64,000 nt of DNA, from contig NW_020312788.1 of the NCBI RefSeq assembly GCF_003265705.1, positions 2,842,193 through 2,906,192 on the forward strand. Direction: 5' to 3'. Each line of letters begins with the position of its first letter. Position 1 is the first letter of the stretch. A program made the translations under genes and the position numbers. Shown here in pieces: positions 45,211 through 57,347 of this stretch. The DNA is from Callorhinus ursinus. Taxonomy: Eukaryota > Chordata > Mammalia > Carnivora > Otariidae. Under the pieces are notes generated by a model, which ran no database searches, was not told the origin of the DNA, and saw only the letters and a program-made list of their open reading frames with translations.

Positions 45211-46835
45211 GTTTTTTGTGGGCTGGGGGTGCCGGAGGCGGCGCGGCGGAGGTGACCCGCACTGCAGACGAGCCGCATGCTGCAAACTTTTATCTCCCGG
45301 ATCGCCGGGGCGGCGGAGCCGGGGACCTGGCAACGCCGCCGCATCACCCTCCACCGGCGCGGTGGGGCCGCAGCCCGTGGCGAGTGGCCACGCGGGCAGG
45401 CAGCTGCGGGTGGAGTGGAGTGGGGTGGGGTTGCGGGGGCGCCGCCCTGGGCTTCCAGCGCCCCCGCGCTGCGCCGGGGGGGGGGGGCCGCGTCCTGGGG
45501 GACTCGGGGCGCAGCCGGGCCTCTGCTCTTCAAGCTCCGCGCCTCCGCCTCCCGGGAGCAGCCTCTTGCGGTGGGTAACGGGGCCACGTAGGAATCGCGG
45601 AGGCCGGGTTCTTTCCCGAGGCCGGGGAGGATGCTGGTCTCCCTCCCTGACAGCCGCTGCTCCACGCCCGTCTTGCAGCCCGGCGCGCCCCGGTACCCGC
45701 CTCTCGGTGCCCTGGCGCGCCGCCTGCCGCCCAGCCCGGCCGCCCGGGGAAAAGCAGGCGCCCTGGCCTCCTCCCCTGCACCGGGCCGGTGCTTTCCTCT
45801 GGTTCAGGGCCGAGCTGCAAGAGTGAAACCCGAGGCTTTCCGTGATCTGCTTCCTGCTGTTCAGTGCCATCTAGTCGGCTCACAAATATCACCTTATCTT
45901 ACATTTTTTAAAAACCTGGCGAAGTCAACGGCAAAAAGCCGGCATTACTTTTCCTTGGGCCAAGCACGTGAAAGGCCCAGAGATTTGTGTTGACCCTTTA
46001 CTTAGAACCTTTCCTATTGGGTCATCCTTTTTCAGAGTCTTGTTAGACCTAGTTAGGGAAGCCTCCAGGCAAAGTGGACCCTCCACTTCTAACCTAACTG
46101 GGGCTGCGATGGGGTGCAGCTTTTTAAGTACGGTGTTGAAAAAGGAATTAAGGATATTTATGTTAAATGTATATATATATTTTTTTGCTTTTCTTTAAAA
46201 AAAATTCTCCAGACCCCACTTTAAAAAATTGAAACAGGAGAATTTCATTAGGCATTTAAATGAGTATCCCCTGCTTCTGTGTGAAACAGCATAGGCTGAA
46301 ATACACATATATTTCATATATATGAGAAAATGATGGGCAGAACAGTCACTCAGAATATAAAAACTTCAAATAATCTAAAATAGACGTCTCTCTATAAAAT
46401 TCTTTGAAAACCCAGACTTTCCACAACTTTGGGCCAGGGGTTGTCAAGGGATGTGTCTTTGTGTCACTGCCTGGATTAAATCACTTTACGGGCTTCTCAA
46501 AGCCTATCCAGTGAAAACTGCTTTAACCTGGCATATAAACCCCTTCAATTTTTTGGTTTTGCCCCTTCCCAGAGTCTGCTTGTGTTGATTGTACCCTGAA
46601 TATTCTGCTGTCCTATGACATATCTGGTCTCCCATTCCCCGTTGTCTGGGCACAGGCTCTTTCTTCTCTCATCCAAGTGCCCATGTTTGTAGGGAATCTC
46701 TCAGCTTCCAAGGCCAGAGGGAGTTTTCCTTGAGAAGCCTTTTGCTTTCCCTGAGGCAAAGTACATTGGCTTCCTCTGCACCTCTTTTTACATACTTCAT
46801 AGCATGTGATCCCCTATTTTTTATTTGTGGCACAA

Positions 46836-46930
46836 AATCTAAGGCCCTACTATGTCCCAAGCATTGTGCTAGATGTTAGTAGTATACAAGTTAATAAAAA
46901 TGGTTCCTGCCCTCAAGGACTCCGCAACTT
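46836..46930 (-). mobile_element. L2 3' end, minus orientation
   Basis: AAGGCCCTACTATGTCCCAA, GCATTGTGCTAGATGTTAGT and TCCTGCCCTCAAGGACTCCG follow the reverse of the L2 terminus. Confidence 0.75.
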
Positions 46931-48228
46931 TATGTAAACGATTCTATAAGACGTGAAGAGTGAGTTCTGGGAGAGCACAAAGGTGGAGGGGGCCGGGCAT
47001 CACGGGAACACCAGAATTTAGTTATAATCAATTTATGTGCTTATTTTGTCAATTATCAGGGTTATGATGCAAGCTTTGCCTTTTGAAAGCATAGTATTTT
47101 GAGTTGACTAGTTTTGTGAGCTAATGAATAAAAATCTTTTAAGTGTTGTGATTAATTGCACGGCTTCTTTCTGCTTGCAGTAACGGCATTGCTAATTATG
47201 GTTGGTCAGTTTACCTAAGGAATTTGAGAACAGAAACACCTGCTTATTACTCCTACCCCGAGTTTTGCACATTCACACTGTGGGAAGGGCTTTTCTACAT
47301 TTTAAATTTATCTCATATTTTTCCAACTAAACGATGGTCTTTGCTGAGGCCATGTTATTGACAAATCAGATTGCTGGAATAGGGTTTTGCCAGGGCTTAA
47401 TGTTTACAGGGAATTACAAGCCCATTTCCATTCCGTGTTTAATGCTAGTTGAGTGATTACACGTGAACTTATGGTGAACCACTTTCGCTTAAACATTACA
47501 CGCAGAAGTTAGTAGTTCAGACACCAAACTAGTTTCGACACGAATGCGGGTGGAGAGCCTCTGCCTCCCCCTTCCATTCGGCAGGTGTCATATGATGGGG
47601 CTCCGGCAGTGTGAACTGCGACCAGCAGGAGGCTCGGATGTGCCTGAGCAGAAGACGAAGGGAGGCGCCGTGTTTTAACTTTCCAGCGTGGCACAGAGCA
47701 CTTTTTCTTCATTTCCTCCTGGGCAGAGATTGGGGCCTCAGGATTACGAGAGAATCGGTTTACTAAAATTCAAACAAAGCAGGTTCAGTTGTTTGACTTC
47801 TGTTTTAGAAAAGTAAACACGGGATTTTGCAAGTCTAAAAATAAAGGTTTCCCCTCTGTTGTATTGCTGTTCTTGTGTTGTAAAAGATCGATGGAGAATT
47901 TGTAATGCTCTTAGGGGTAATCTAGTTCAGAAGTTTATGCATGACCTGGAAATGATGTCAAGTCGATCGGAGGGAGCTTTATACTTAGAGAGGGGTTGAA
48001 AGTGTTGGGAAATTATTAAACTCCTTTTAGCCTCGATATTCTTATCTTCGTGGACTTGAGATATTACTGTCTCCTAAGCAAGTAGCCGCTCTTGGGAGGT
48101 CGTCTTTCCTCTTTATGCTCTTCAGCCTCGCGAAGCTTTGTCCCTCACCTCTCCCCTCCATCCCACCCTCCAATTCCTTTTTTAGAAGTACCCGGGGTAC
48201 CCAAAGATAGGCCAATTGGAAAATTAGT

Positions 48229-48438
48229 TTATTTGTTGGTGATATTAACAGTGTTACCTTTTTTGTGGAGCAGAATGAATAGCGAGTCATGTAAATGCTG
48301 GCTTTGGTATCTGTAGTAGAACTGAACCACCTCAAGGAACTTTTCTGTCAAAGGGCCGTAGTCACCGCCATACCAGTTTCTGTACTTGAGTCCGATCGTT
48401 GTGGTAGGGGGGCTGTGATCTTGGCTGGTTTTCCTCAC
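48229..48438 (-). other. Unexplained antisense ORF in intron 1
   Basis: A 69-codon open frame on the minus strand, whose frame stays open a little further upstream, includes LKYRNWYGGDYGPLTEKFLE and VVQFYYRYQSQHLHD. The composition (Trp, Tyr, Gly, charged residues, no low complexity) looks more protein-like than neighbouring ORFs. AAAAAAG|GTAACA near its 3' end resembles a weak donor. It has no ATG start, no recognised family and no poly(A) or duplication to mark a retrocopy. It may be chance or an old pseudogene piece. Confidence 0.25.
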
Positions 48439-48594
48439 AGAAGCCCTAAATAGACTTGTGCCTCCGAGGATGTTTGCTTTTCTTAGGTTTTTTTTGCAGG
48501 ATAAGCCTTTCTTTAGTTTTGTACTTGATTTCTCCGTGTTGATTCATTTTGTCCTGAGTGGTCATTTAGAATGATCTAAAAGTAATACCATTTA

Positions 48595-48703
48595 GGGGCG
48601 CCTGGCTAGCTCGGCCGGTGGAGCATGTGACTCTTGATCTTGGGGTTGTGAGTTCAAGCCCCACGTTGGGTTTAGAGATTACTTAAAAATAAAATCTTTT
48701 ATA
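48595..48703 (+). mobile_element. Short Can-SINE (old type), plus orientation
   Basis: GGGGCGCCTGGCTAGCTCGG head, CTCTTGATCTTGGGGTTGTG, TAGAGATTACTTAAAAATAA tail. AAAAGTAATACCATTTA (48578-48594) and AAAAGTAATACATTTA (48704-48719) flank it. Confidence 0.93.
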
Positions 48704-49564
48704 AAAAGTAATACATTTAATTTTTGGTCCTTGCCAACGCAAGAATTCGGTTCCTGGAATCCTAGCCATAGTTTGACCAAGGGCTACTCTGGGCACTTTG
48801 TTTCTCTCCTGTGAATTTTTTTTTTTTTAACCATTCAGATGCATTTTCCCCAAGCCCAGGTAATAGGGCATATGGCCAGGTTTTCAAGGAGCAACAGTGT
48901 TTTTCCTAAAATGAGACCTGAAAGCAGCCCAGAGCACTCTCGTTTCACTCTGTGCTCTGAGTTTGTGCAGAGTTCTGTGGTTTAGAGATTAGAACTGGTT
49001 TTATGGATGTTCTAGAGGGATCTTGAGGACCCTGGGAGCTGCACTGGCTCACAGTCGTTTTTGTAGGATCTCAGAGGGCCAAGGCCCTGAGTGTGTATCT
49101 CCCAGACCTTTAAATGGGCTGCTTTGCTACTGCTGTTGGTTTGCTAGTTTGGCCTTTTTTTTTTTTTTAAGTAAAAGAGGCTTCAGATATATGGCTTAAG
49201 AGGGCCTCAGCTTTCATATCATTTCACTTTTTTTTTTTGGTAAGGAGAAAAATGTATATAAAAATAATCTCTTTGTACTTTTTTATTATTGTAAAATACA
49301 CACATATACATCACATAAGATTTACCATTTTAACTGTTTTTAAGCGTTTCAATCATAATTGATATTAGTTACACTTATAACAGAAATGCTCTTTTATTTA
49401 TTTTATAGAATTCACTGTGAAGCCATCCACACCTCAAGTTTGTATTTACTATTTGGATTTTGTCATCGTCTTCTCTGAATTTCGGTCATTTGTGTCTTTC
49501 ATGAAATTTTTGTCTTTATCAAACTTATCAGTATGCCTTTCTTTATCATAATCTCCTATTTAAG

Positions 49565-49680
49565 TAACAGCTTTAACGAGGTATACTTCACCTACCATAC
49601 AATTCATCCCTATATAGTGTACAGTTCAGTGTGGGTTTTTTTTTTTTTTTTTTTACTATATCTACAGATCTCAACAAGGA
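49565..49680 (-). mobile_element. Old L1 3' UTR fragment, minus orientation, with T-run
   Basis: TTAACGAGGTATACTTCACC, ATAGTGTACAGTTCAGTGTG and an 18-T stretch at about 49637-49654 are antisense L1M 3' UTR sequence. Similar weak sequence appears at 49290-49440. Confidence 0.6.
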
Positions 49681-49892
49681 TAATAATTCGTTTTAGAGCA
49701 CAGAAATGCTCTTTTAAAGGTGCTGTTCAAAGTGCCATGTGGGAAAATGTCTCTAGGTGCAAAGAGACTTTTGGTAGTATCATTAAAATATTTTATTTAT
49801 GCTTTTGATTTGTGGGCAGTAACATTATGAGTTCCTCCCTGTCTGTGACAGTCTGTCATGCACTGCATTTTTGATGATGTCTGAGAATGAAT

Positions 49893-50100
49893 TACAACAT
49901 TGCAGGCTCGGGAGTCAGATGGCCAGGTCTGTTTCATATCTTGACCATAGCAGTCCCTGGCCTTGTGACCTTGAGCAAATTACTTAGCTGTGTCTGCCCT
50001 CAGTTTCCTCATCGCTAACATGGAGATGATCAAGATAAGATTGTGAGGATTGAGAAAGTGTAAAGCCCTTAGAAGGGTGCCTGGCACAGGGCACGCTTAG
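49893..50100 (+). mobile_element. MIR, plus orientation, well preserved
   Basis: TGGCCTTGTGACCTTGAGCA, TTACTTAGCTGTGTCTGCCC, CAGTTTCCTCATCGCTAACA and GAAGGGTGCCTGGCACAGGG follow the full MIR order, including its core. Confidence 0.92.
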
Positions 50101-50639
50101 CCATGACTACTAAAAGCGACTTTGGCTAATCAGATGCAAGGTATCAGGAGAGACCACAGCCCTGTCTCTGGCAAGGTGTTGGAGTGGCTTGAAGGGTTTC
50201 TCTGCTCAGTTTCTAGCAGGGAGGGAGCGGCTGGGAGGGTTTGCCTGCTCCTGTCCTTCTGGGGTGTGCTGGCTAGAAGGTAGCTGGCAGCTTCGCTCCC
50301 CCCACCCCCCAGCCTTGCATCTTCCCTCCTCTGCAGGAGGAAGTGGAGAGACCTGTGGAGCTCCTGGCCATTTGGAGAGCTCAGGGGTTTAGGTGCCAAA
50401 TGGCCCTCTGACAAGTGGTGAGAGCATCCTGCGGGAAGGTTGCTGGGAGGAACGACCCATTATGACAGGGCTCTGAGAAGGACCTGCTAAGACTGCACTT
50501 TTCTTCCACCTCTGAGTTCGCCCTGTGGAGGCTGCCATGCTGGCAGGAAATGCTGCTGACTAAAAGAAACATCACCGGGTCCCAGAGCGTGAGAGGACAG
50601 GAGCATTTGTTTTAGGATAAAGTCATCACTGCTGCTCCC

Positions 50640-52335
50640 CTATCTCCTTCCTTCCCTCTCTGCTTTTCCCTCCACTTAAAAATACTCTCAGGTCTTTCTT
50701 ATCTTTAACAACAAAAGAGAACAAAAGAACACACTCACTACTCCTTCCTCCTCTAGCCCCTACCTTCTCTCCTTCCTTCCTTCCTTCGGCAGCTAAGCCG
50801 CTTGAAAGGACCTCTCATTCACGTCTCAGCCGGCTGCCATCTGGCTCGCGCCCTATCGCTAAGAAACCAGAGTGGCCATCTCCACAATCAATGGGACCCT
50901 TGCGTGGCGGCCACAGCCCCGGGACACTGCAGTCCTCTCTCTTCCCCTCTGCCGGATTTGGCACCATCTGCCCTCTGTCCTTCTCCTCTCCCGCCGGCCC
51001 CTGCTCCAGGATCCCCTTCAACATATGCCTGCGGCTTCACCCATCCCCTGAAAGGTGGACGTGCTCCCTCTTTGGACCAGCGCGTCTGCTGCCCTTTCAA
51101 GGTCTTTGTGTAGGTGTTCCACAGAACTTCGTACTCACGATTAAACTCACTGTCTCTCCACCTTTGCTTCGTCAGCATCCTCCTTAAGACCCTCGAGCAG
51201 GAGGGGCGCCTGGGTGGTTCCGTCGTTAAGCATCTGCTTTCAGCTCAGGTCATGATCCCAGGGTCCTGGGATCGAGCCCCGCATTGGGCTCCCTGCTCCG
51301 CGGGAAGCCCGCTTCTCCCTCTCCCACTCCCCCTGCTTGTGTTCCCTCTCGCACTGTCTCTCTCTCTGTCAAATAAATAAATAAAATCTTTAAAAATAAA
51401 TAGACCCTCGAGCGCGAAGCAAACATCCCACACTTTCCTGTGTCCTTCCATCTCCCACATAGAACTGGTCATCAGTCCTCGATATTCTGCATCCTTGTCA
51501 TCTTCTTTGCTCTGTCTTTAACTCCTCCTCTTGGCCACCACCGGTTTAGTCCAGTCCCTGATCAGTTCTTATTTGGGTTATTGTAATAAGTTCCTAGGTA
51601 GGTTCCTTCCTCGTCTCCATTCTTGCTTCCAGCTACAGTATGCACTGTTAGCAAAATGAAAGAGCTATACCAACATTTTTATCAGTTACCCCAGGCTTAC
51701 ACACTTTTCGTGGCTTTTGTATCATTCTTAAGGTTAACTCTAAGCATGGTGTTGAAGGCCTTTTTGGGAATTGTCTCTTGCCTCCCTTTCCAGACAGACC
51801 TTCCTTGTCATTTCCATTCTCTAACTCCCAGCCCGTGGGAACCTTTTGCAGTTGCTGAAATGATTCATTCATGTTATTCTCCCCTTGCAAGGCAAGTTTT
51901 CACTCTGCTTGGAACACCATTCTACACCCTTCCCTACAGTCTCCATTTATCTAACAGAGAACACTGTCTCTCCTTTTAAGTTTTACCTTCATTGAAGTAT
52001 AACATGCATGTGGAAAAGCGTCCAATTCATAAATGTACAAATGTACAGCTTGGTGCACATTCATAAATTGAACACACCCAGGTCTGGCCTCCCTGTTAAG
52101 ACCTGGAATAAATGATTTCTTCACAGCCAACAGTCTCTGCCCCTGAGCCTCCTTTCCCTTTGTGCCTTGCTATGTTGCGTATTTCACCCCCTGGCGGTCC
52201 TCATACTGTGTGCAAATTGTTTGCTTCCTTGCCCATCCTGGCATTAGATGTTAACTCCCTCTTGAGGACCGTGTCTCTGGCCTCTACACCCCACACCTCA
52301 TATTAAGTATTTGATAAATGTTTTCTGGATTAAAG
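50640..52335 (+). mobile_element. Long L2 relic, RT region to 3' end
   Basis: The L2 ORF2 region is recognisable at 50850-51190 (CTAAGAAACCAGAGTGGCCA, CCACAATCAATGGGACCC). The later ORF2 region lies at 51480-51970 (TCTTGCTTCCAGCTACAGTA) and the terminus at 52190-52335 (CTCTTGAGGACCGTGTCTCT, TAAGTATTTGATAAATGTTT). A young SINE (51203-51401) and an antisense L1M-like piece (about 51980-52115) interrupt it. Frames are destroyed. L2 copies this long are uncommon in mammals. Confidence 0.75.
51203..51401 (+). mobile_element. Young Can-SINE, plus orientation
   Basis: GGGGCGCCTGGGTGGTTCCG head, GGTCCTGGGATCGAGCCCCG, CTCCGCGGGAAGCCCGCTTC, CCCACTCCCCCTGCTTGTGT and an AAATAAATAAATAAAATCTT tail. AGACCCTCGAGC is perfect at 51187-51198 and 51402-51413. 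The preserved CpGs indicate recent insertion. Confidence 0.95.
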
Positions 52336-52489
52336 TCTGAACTCTGGGGATAGACACTCTTTCCCTTCTTGTTTAAGGAGAACATTGCCTGACTTCTAAA
52401 AATTTGCCTCCCTGGATCCTGAAGAGTCGATCTTGCCCGTGGTGGATGATGATGCTTATTTAGTTGCGTTTGGGCCAGTCAGCTTAAAG

Positions 52490-52650
52490 GGCTCTGTAGA
52501 AATTAGCTCATTAATCCTCCCAGATGAAGAGTAAGCACTTGAGCGCTTGTACTTGCCTGTACTGTGCAGGGAGGCAGCGTGCAGAGGCTCGACTTGCCTG
52601 AGGTCATTGGACTGCAAGGTGGTCTCTCCGGATGAAGGACCCAGAGCTCT
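52490..52650 (-). mobile_element. MIR-like relic, minus orientation
   Basis: TTAGCTCATTAATCCTCCCA, CTCGACTTGCCTGAGGTCAT and GACTGCAAGGTGG resemble the reverse of MIR, with a diverged centre. Confidence 0.5.
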
Positions 52651-53781
52651 CTATCACAGTTGCGGCATCCTTTTACTTAGGCGCTGTGGAGCAGGACAGG
52701 GAGGTCCTGGTACTGGTCTCTTCTTCTCTAGAGCTTTCCTTTCTTTGGTACACCCATGACCTCTCTCTTCCTGTTTATGTATTTATATATAACCCAACCT
52801 TGAAGTTCTGTGGGGCCTCTTGCTGTGTAGAAATCAGGACTGTTGGGAAAAGATCAAGGATATAAGTGAAACACAGGAACAGAATATCAGGACAGGTGGC
52901 TTTCAAAGGTTGTTATGATGGCAGGGATTGTATTTTTAGAAATAATAAGAGACCAAAGGTAATAGGATTGGTGTGGATAGTATAGGGTATGGCTAAGACC
53001 ATAGACCATTTTTCTTTTTAATTCAAAATCAATCTAATAGGTGTTATAATTCCTCCTATGGTGTATTCATTGGGAAGAAATTTTTTTTCCTGCTTAAATA
53101 GAATTCTTGTAATCCTATGAGGTTTTGCATTTTTCTCCAGGATGGGTTTTTTAAATTATACCAAACAACTCCAAGATGGTTGAAGTGATTCAAGTGTTTC
53201 GATTGTTTCTTTTTGCAAATCTGCCATTCATTGGTCAAGTTTTTGATTCGAGAGAAGAATTCAATATGTTAATTAAAAAGGCATTTTAGGCTTGGCTTAA
53301 CTGGGGAGCAGGGGAGAAATAGCAGCTCTTATGAGAATGAGTTGGCAGTGCTTTAGTTCTAGAATTGATTTAGGTACACACTTTGGAATCTGATGTGAGT
53401 AAATGCTGATATAGTTCATGTTTCTTTCCACCTGCCAGTTGTCTGAGAATAAGCTCTGGTTTAGTTTTAAGAAACTTCTTGGACATTGAGGAATTAGACG
53501 AATTGACTTTTAAAACTGATTGTATATGTAAATATATAGGAAAATATCATTTTAAGATAGATTTTTGTTTTCAAACTTCTTTCGGTAAGTGACATTTAGT
53601 ATAATTCTCAGAGGCCAAGTAGTGGGGGTGCTCATTCAGTTCTTCCCTTAGGTGAAAGTATAGGTTTTGGTGACGTTTTTGGGGTTTAGGTCACTGTTAG
53701 AGCTATTTGCTGGAAGAACTAATGTGGTAAGTGAAGATTGATGACTTTCTGCCATATGAATGATAGCTCTTCATTTGGGGA

Positions 53782-53906
53782 ATATATTTTTAAATTTAAT
53801 TTTATTAATTTTTTTTTTAAAGTAAACTCTACCCCCAACATGGGGCTTAAACTTAGGACCCTGAGATCAAGAGTCACGTGCTCTACCAATTGAGCCAGCC
53901 AGGCAC
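53782..53906 (-). mobile_element. Short Can-SINE (old type), minus orientation
   Basis: T-rich tail, AAACTCTACCCCCAACATGG, CCTGAGATCAAGAGTCACGT and GAGCCAGCCAGGCAC. CTTCATTTGGGGA is perfect at 53769-53781 and 53907-53919. Confidence 0.93.
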
Positions 53907-54169
53907 CTTCATTTGGGGAGTATTTTGGAAGCCAGTGACCTGTGACAGTTCTGAGACTTCTCATAATCATTCTATTGATGGTTGAGGTCTTATAAGAACC
54001 CGTGCTCTTGTTTTGTACTGGTAGCATCAGTTTTGACCAGGGTTTATAACGGGCGCATTCCAATTGCTTTTTTGCTTGCCCTGTTTAGTTTGGGGGTTGA
54101 TATTTTCTGGATTGGTGCCTATTGGCCTATCTTGTATTACTTACATTTTAATTAGAATTATCTGGTCCG

Positions 54170-54195
54170 TCCTTCCTTCCTTCCTTCCTTCCTTC
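54170..54195. repeat. (CTTC)n microsatellite
   Basis: About six TTCC units. Confidence 0.93.
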
Positions 54196-55035
54196 ATAAT
54201 TGGCAATGTCACCATCCCCTTTGCTTAATTATGGGGTGACTCAAGAAAGCAGGGAGAAAGAGTGCTCTGGGGAAGGAATGATAGGTCATTGTTGGGTTTT
54301 ATAAGTCAATTCCTAAGAGAGGAATGGCATTAAGAATGCAGAATCAGGAAATTTAATTTTGGAACAGACTGAAGAGAAAATCCATTCCTGCTCCTTTGTT
54401 TTATAGATCAAGACTCTAGTGGCTTAAGTTCTTCAACTTTATTTATTATTTTAAGCTTTTGGTCCCAAAGTTCTTAGAATCTCAGGCTTGTGATTCCTGC
54501 CTAGTTTAGTTTTTTTTTTTTCTACATACATCACATTGGTTCCTCATTAGTGAAAAGGAAGAAGTTAGAAATATTACTGAGTCAATGAATTTTATAACTA
54601 CCATTTTAACAGAGTATCCATCTGGGATCGTATTTACCATGTAACTATCACAGTAAAAATCTTACTTATTTCTTTAGAGGTGTTAAAATGATCTTTATGT
54701 ATATTTCTTCATCAGGGTGTGTTTTATTTAACATGTAAGCGTGGTGGTGTATGAACATAAAGTCATTTCATTTCTATCATCATCCTTTGCCTGCTCTGTT
54801 AAAATAGACTGGGTTATAACCTTATCAGTGAGGTGGAGTTGGGGGCGTGCATGGGTGTGTTGGAAAGTAAAAGGCTGAGGAGCAGCAAGGTGATGGGTGA
54901 AGAAAGCATATGAAGTAGAGGAACTTCAGAGCTGATCACTAGCTGGAGCAGTTCCTGCGCAAGAGCCAGGTCCCTTCTGCCAGGCTGATGCGGTGTCACG
55001 GCGAGAGCAGCGACGGTGTTCTTTACTGGCTGTCT

Positions 55036-55110
55036 GGTTCTAAGCTGTCCGGTATGGTAGCCGCTAGCCACATGTGGCTATTTAAATTTAAAATAATGGA
55101 AATTAAATAA
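55036..55110 (-). mobile_element. MER3-type hAT element, left part
   Basis: AGCTGTCCGGTATGGTAGCC, GCTAGCCACATGTGGCTATT and TAAATTTAAAATAATGG follow MER3 in reverse up to the L1 insertion. The rest resumes at 55463. Confidence 0.75.
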
Positions 55111-55450
55111 TTTTGGAGGGGTGAGTGGAGAATAGGCGGAGCACAGAGGATGTCTAGGCTGTGAAAGCATTCTATGGGATAGCATAATGATGGCTACATG
55201 ACATTATCCTTTTCCCCAAACCCATTCCCCAAACTCTGAGCGTACGGCATCCAGAGTGAACCCTGATGTCAGCTATGCACTTCGGGTGGTAACAACGTGC
55301 CGGTGTGGGTTCGTCCGTTGTGACAAGGGGATGTTGATAATGGGGGAGGCTTTGCGTGTTGGGGGGGCGGCAGAGGGTATGTGGGAAATCTCTGCCTTCC
55401 TCTCGGTCTTGCTGTAAACATAAAACTGCTCCGAAGAATAAATCTTTAAA
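55111..55450 (+). mobile_element. L1M 3' end inserted in MER3
   Basis: GATGGCTACATGACATTATC, AGAGTGAACCCTGATGTCAG, GGGATGTTGATAATGGGGGA and AAAACTGCTCCGAAGAATAA are L1MA/L1MB-type 3' UTR in order. GAAATTAAATAA (55099-55110) and GAAGTTAAGTAA (55451-55462) are its old target duplication (2 mismatches in 12). Confidence 0.82.
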
Positions 55451-55462
55451 GAAGTTAAGTAA

Positions 55463-55662
55463 AGTACAGTTCCTCAGTTTCACTAGGCACATTTCAAGTG
55501 CTCAGTAGCTAATTGTGGCTAGTGTGGCTATAGAACTGGATTTTGTTTCTTTAACTTCAAGTCTATAATCCATACTATCCAATAAGCCTATTGGATAGCT
55601 CAGATATAGATTATTCCATTACCGCAAAACGTTTTATTGGACAGCACTGGATGATAACTTCT
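55463..55662 (-). mobile_element. MER3-type hAT element, right part
   Basis: AGTTCCTCAGTTTCACTAGG, CACATTTCAAGTGCTCAGTA and the terminus TTTTATTGGACAGCACTGG complete the reverse MER3 begun at 55036. Confidence 0.8.
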
Positions 55663-57347
55663 CCAGAATGTTCAGAAAACGACTAAATGTTGTGACGGCC
55701 ACCTCCTGATAACATGCTACGGCGTTGACACCGACTTAGAAGTACAAAAAGGAGAGAGGCAATGCTAACCTTATTTAAAAAATAAAATCTTTTGTTTCAC
55801 TCTGTGCTCTATTTGAAAGCTAATTGATTCGTATTTTCAGAAGAACAGTTATTCTTTCTTGGTGTGTGGTGAAACAGATAACTTCTGTTGACGTAGGGAG
55901 ATAGTTCTGAAGTGTGAGTTTTTATCTTACCCACTTAACTCATTCTGGGATGTTCCTGTGATTATTGTAAACACGGAGAATCCTCCCAAATGAAATCCAC
56001 TATTTTCAGAAGTATCAAAATGTTACATTTCCTTAAGAAATCACTTCAGAGTCTCGGGCTTGGATGTGGTAGACCTTATCACTTCAGTTTATTTTCTTTT
56101 ATTTATGAAGAAAGAACTGACTAGGGTTTTTTTTTTTAATGAAATTACAAAGGAGTTGTGAAATTAACTCTACTTGGAAAAAATAATACCTATATCAATT
56201 TTAGTCACCGAAATGGTGAGTTTGAATCATGGGCACTTCTTTTCTCTTGAGTTTAAAACAATTTGGTATCTCAGTCATTAAAAGATTAATGGTTTAACCT
56301 AAGTAATGTATCACAAAGCAAATGAAACATCCGGTATTTAAGTGAGTACCTTAACAGAAATGCACACTTGGTAACCACTGTTTGGGTAGGATACCTGCTT
56401 TGTTAAGAGAGAGAATTAATGACTGAGGGGTGAAAAAAAAGTGTGCAGGGAGATTAACTGGGTTTAATTTTGGGCAATTCAGGAACAGTCTGTACTTTCT
56501 CATGTTTGGTGTCCCTTGGGTGACTGGGGCCGTAACAGAATATTTTACTATGTAATCCTTTAAAATTTTTCCTTGTGTATGCCCTTTCAAGTTTCTGGAG
56601 CCCTACATCCAGTGCCTGACCTTCAACAAGGGTTGTTGTGGAAACAGTCTTAACATGGCACCTTTCCTGGGCACTTGGGAGGCTGAAATAGAGCTAGGAG
56701 CAATGTCTCTGTGTAGTTTCAAATTGTGATCATTAGGACTCACTTAAGAAGAGGAATATTTTTGGCATAAGTTAAGATCAGGGGCTAGATTGTTTATCTT
56801 TACAAAAATACTCATCAGTTGTTTAAAAAGTGACCATCTCTAGGACTAAGACATAATGAGCCTCTGAGTTCATTTCTAGCCATCTTCCCGATTGTTTCCA
56901 CAGAAGCAGCAAGACTTTTTAAGGGCCATAATTTCATGTCCTGCTCTTTAAAGCCCATTAGAAATAGACAATATAGGCATCCTGGAAGCTTATTTTTGCT
57001 AAAATAGCCTTAAAAGCAGGTAAGTGACATGCAGTCACTAGCGTGGGTAAAAGTTCCAGGTACTTGTGCTTGCTTGTAGCTTATGTTCCATTTAGTCTAC
57101 CTTATGAAGAGTGAATTGTCTTTAGCTGTGTACAGTTGTTTAAAAATTAAATATTCCCTTGTCTCTTGGAGCTACTTGGAAGAAAGGGAGTGTCAAACAT
57201 ATGAAAGGTGATCTCCATGGGATACGATTGACTTTAAAATTGATCACACCAGAATTTATCTACACAAGAAATACTGTTTCCTTTAATAAGGAGGTGGGAG
57301 GTGGTGGGAGGCTGTCCACTTAAACTTTATAGCTACATTTTATTTTA

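Larger units (their letters stand above)
44276..45850 (+). promoter_or_regulatory. STK39: CpG island promoter of STK39
   Basis: GC content and CpG frequency rise abruptly near 44276 and fall after about 45850, with the densest part around 44380-45560. There is no TATA box at a sensible distance. GC boxes are visible, for example GGGGCGG at 44527-44533 and CCCCGCC near 44617-44623. A (GGC)n-like run at about 44692-44712 precedes the start codon. The transcription start is not determinable from the sequence. Islands of this type usually drive broad expression, which fits what is known of SPAK. Confidence 0.85.

Noticed and set aside
44321..45993. Many long overlapping ORFs (up to 383 codons) on both strands around the CpG island
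   Set aside because: They come from GC-rich, stop-poor sequence. Only the frame from 44829 to 45027 matches a known protein and ends at a good donor. Read-through past 45027 gives Gly/Arg/Pro low-complexity sequence.
47509..47712. 67-codon minus ORF in intron 1 as a gene
   Set aside because: No motif, and the frame is short enough to be chance.
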